Below, piece after piece: positions 6,477 through 6,477 of a stretch of 6,477 nucleotides of DNA. Every line of letters begins with the position of its first letter. Within the stretch, counting starts at the first letter, position 1. Below the pieces are notes generated by a model that had not been told where the DNA came from, made no database searches, and saw only the letters and a program-made list of their open reading frames with translations. Source of the stretch: Ramlibacter sp. Lineage in GTDB: Bacteria; Pseudomonadota; Gammaproteobacteria; Burkholderiales; Burkholderiaceae_C. Position numbers and translations under genes: made by a program. Location: positions 1-6,477 of the forward strand of contig JAJNBO010000153.1 in NCBI GenBank assembly GCA_021156245.1. The letters are read 5' to 3'.

Positions 6477-6477
6477 G

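Noticed and set aside
1..6477. CRISPR arrays, tRNA or rRNA genes, insertion sequences, phage or defence genes
   Set aside because: No spaced direct repeats, transposase, terminal inverted repeats or RNA gene signatures were seen. The window is filled by four protein genes of chromosomal type.

Overview
The window is GC-rich and almost fully coding. The long arginine/alanine-rich proteins, the Tat-type leader on the protease and the family mix suggest a Gram-negative proteobacterium, most likely a betaproteobacterium of the Burkholderiales (Comamonadaceae-like). That placement is an inference from composition and protein style only; no rRNA or marker gene is present. An outer-membrane TonB-dependent receptor confirms a diderm cell.

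Layout: (1) 30-893, plus strand, an exported M48-family zinc metallopeptidase with a twin-arginine leader. (2) 878-909, an 11-bp perfect inverted repeat at the convergent junction between the protease gene and the leftward genes. (3) 922-5233, minus strand, three tightly packed genes. In transcription order they are a TonB-dependent receptor (5233-3347), a small periplasmic YfiR-family protein (3341-2799) and a membrane hybrid histidine kinase with a CHASE8-like periplasmic sensor, HAMP, kinase core and C-terminal receiver (2796-922). Gaps are 5 and 2 nt, so co-transcription and translational coupling are very likely. (4) 5313-6476, minus strand, a second kinase-receiver protein 79 nt upstream of the receptor gene. 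It reaches the right edge of the window and may be missing its N-terminus.

The main point of interest is the receptor-YfiR-kinase triad. In the known YfiBNR system, periplasmic YfiR restrains the CHASE8-HAMP-GGDEF cyclase YfiN, and the outer-membrane lipoprotein YfiB relieves this by sequestering YfiR. Here the YfiR-like protein sits beside a kinase carrying the same kind of periplasmic sensor and HAMP, but with a phosphorelay output instead of GGDEF, and the outer-membrane partner is a TonB-dependent receptor instead of YfiB. A reasonable hypothesis is a three-layer route: ligand at the outer membrane, YfiR in the periplasm, then the inner-membrane kinase. The upstream second kinase has a closely similar core and may feed the same pathway. 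No DNA-binding response regulator, HPt protein or GGDEF protein lies in the window, so the final output is unknown.
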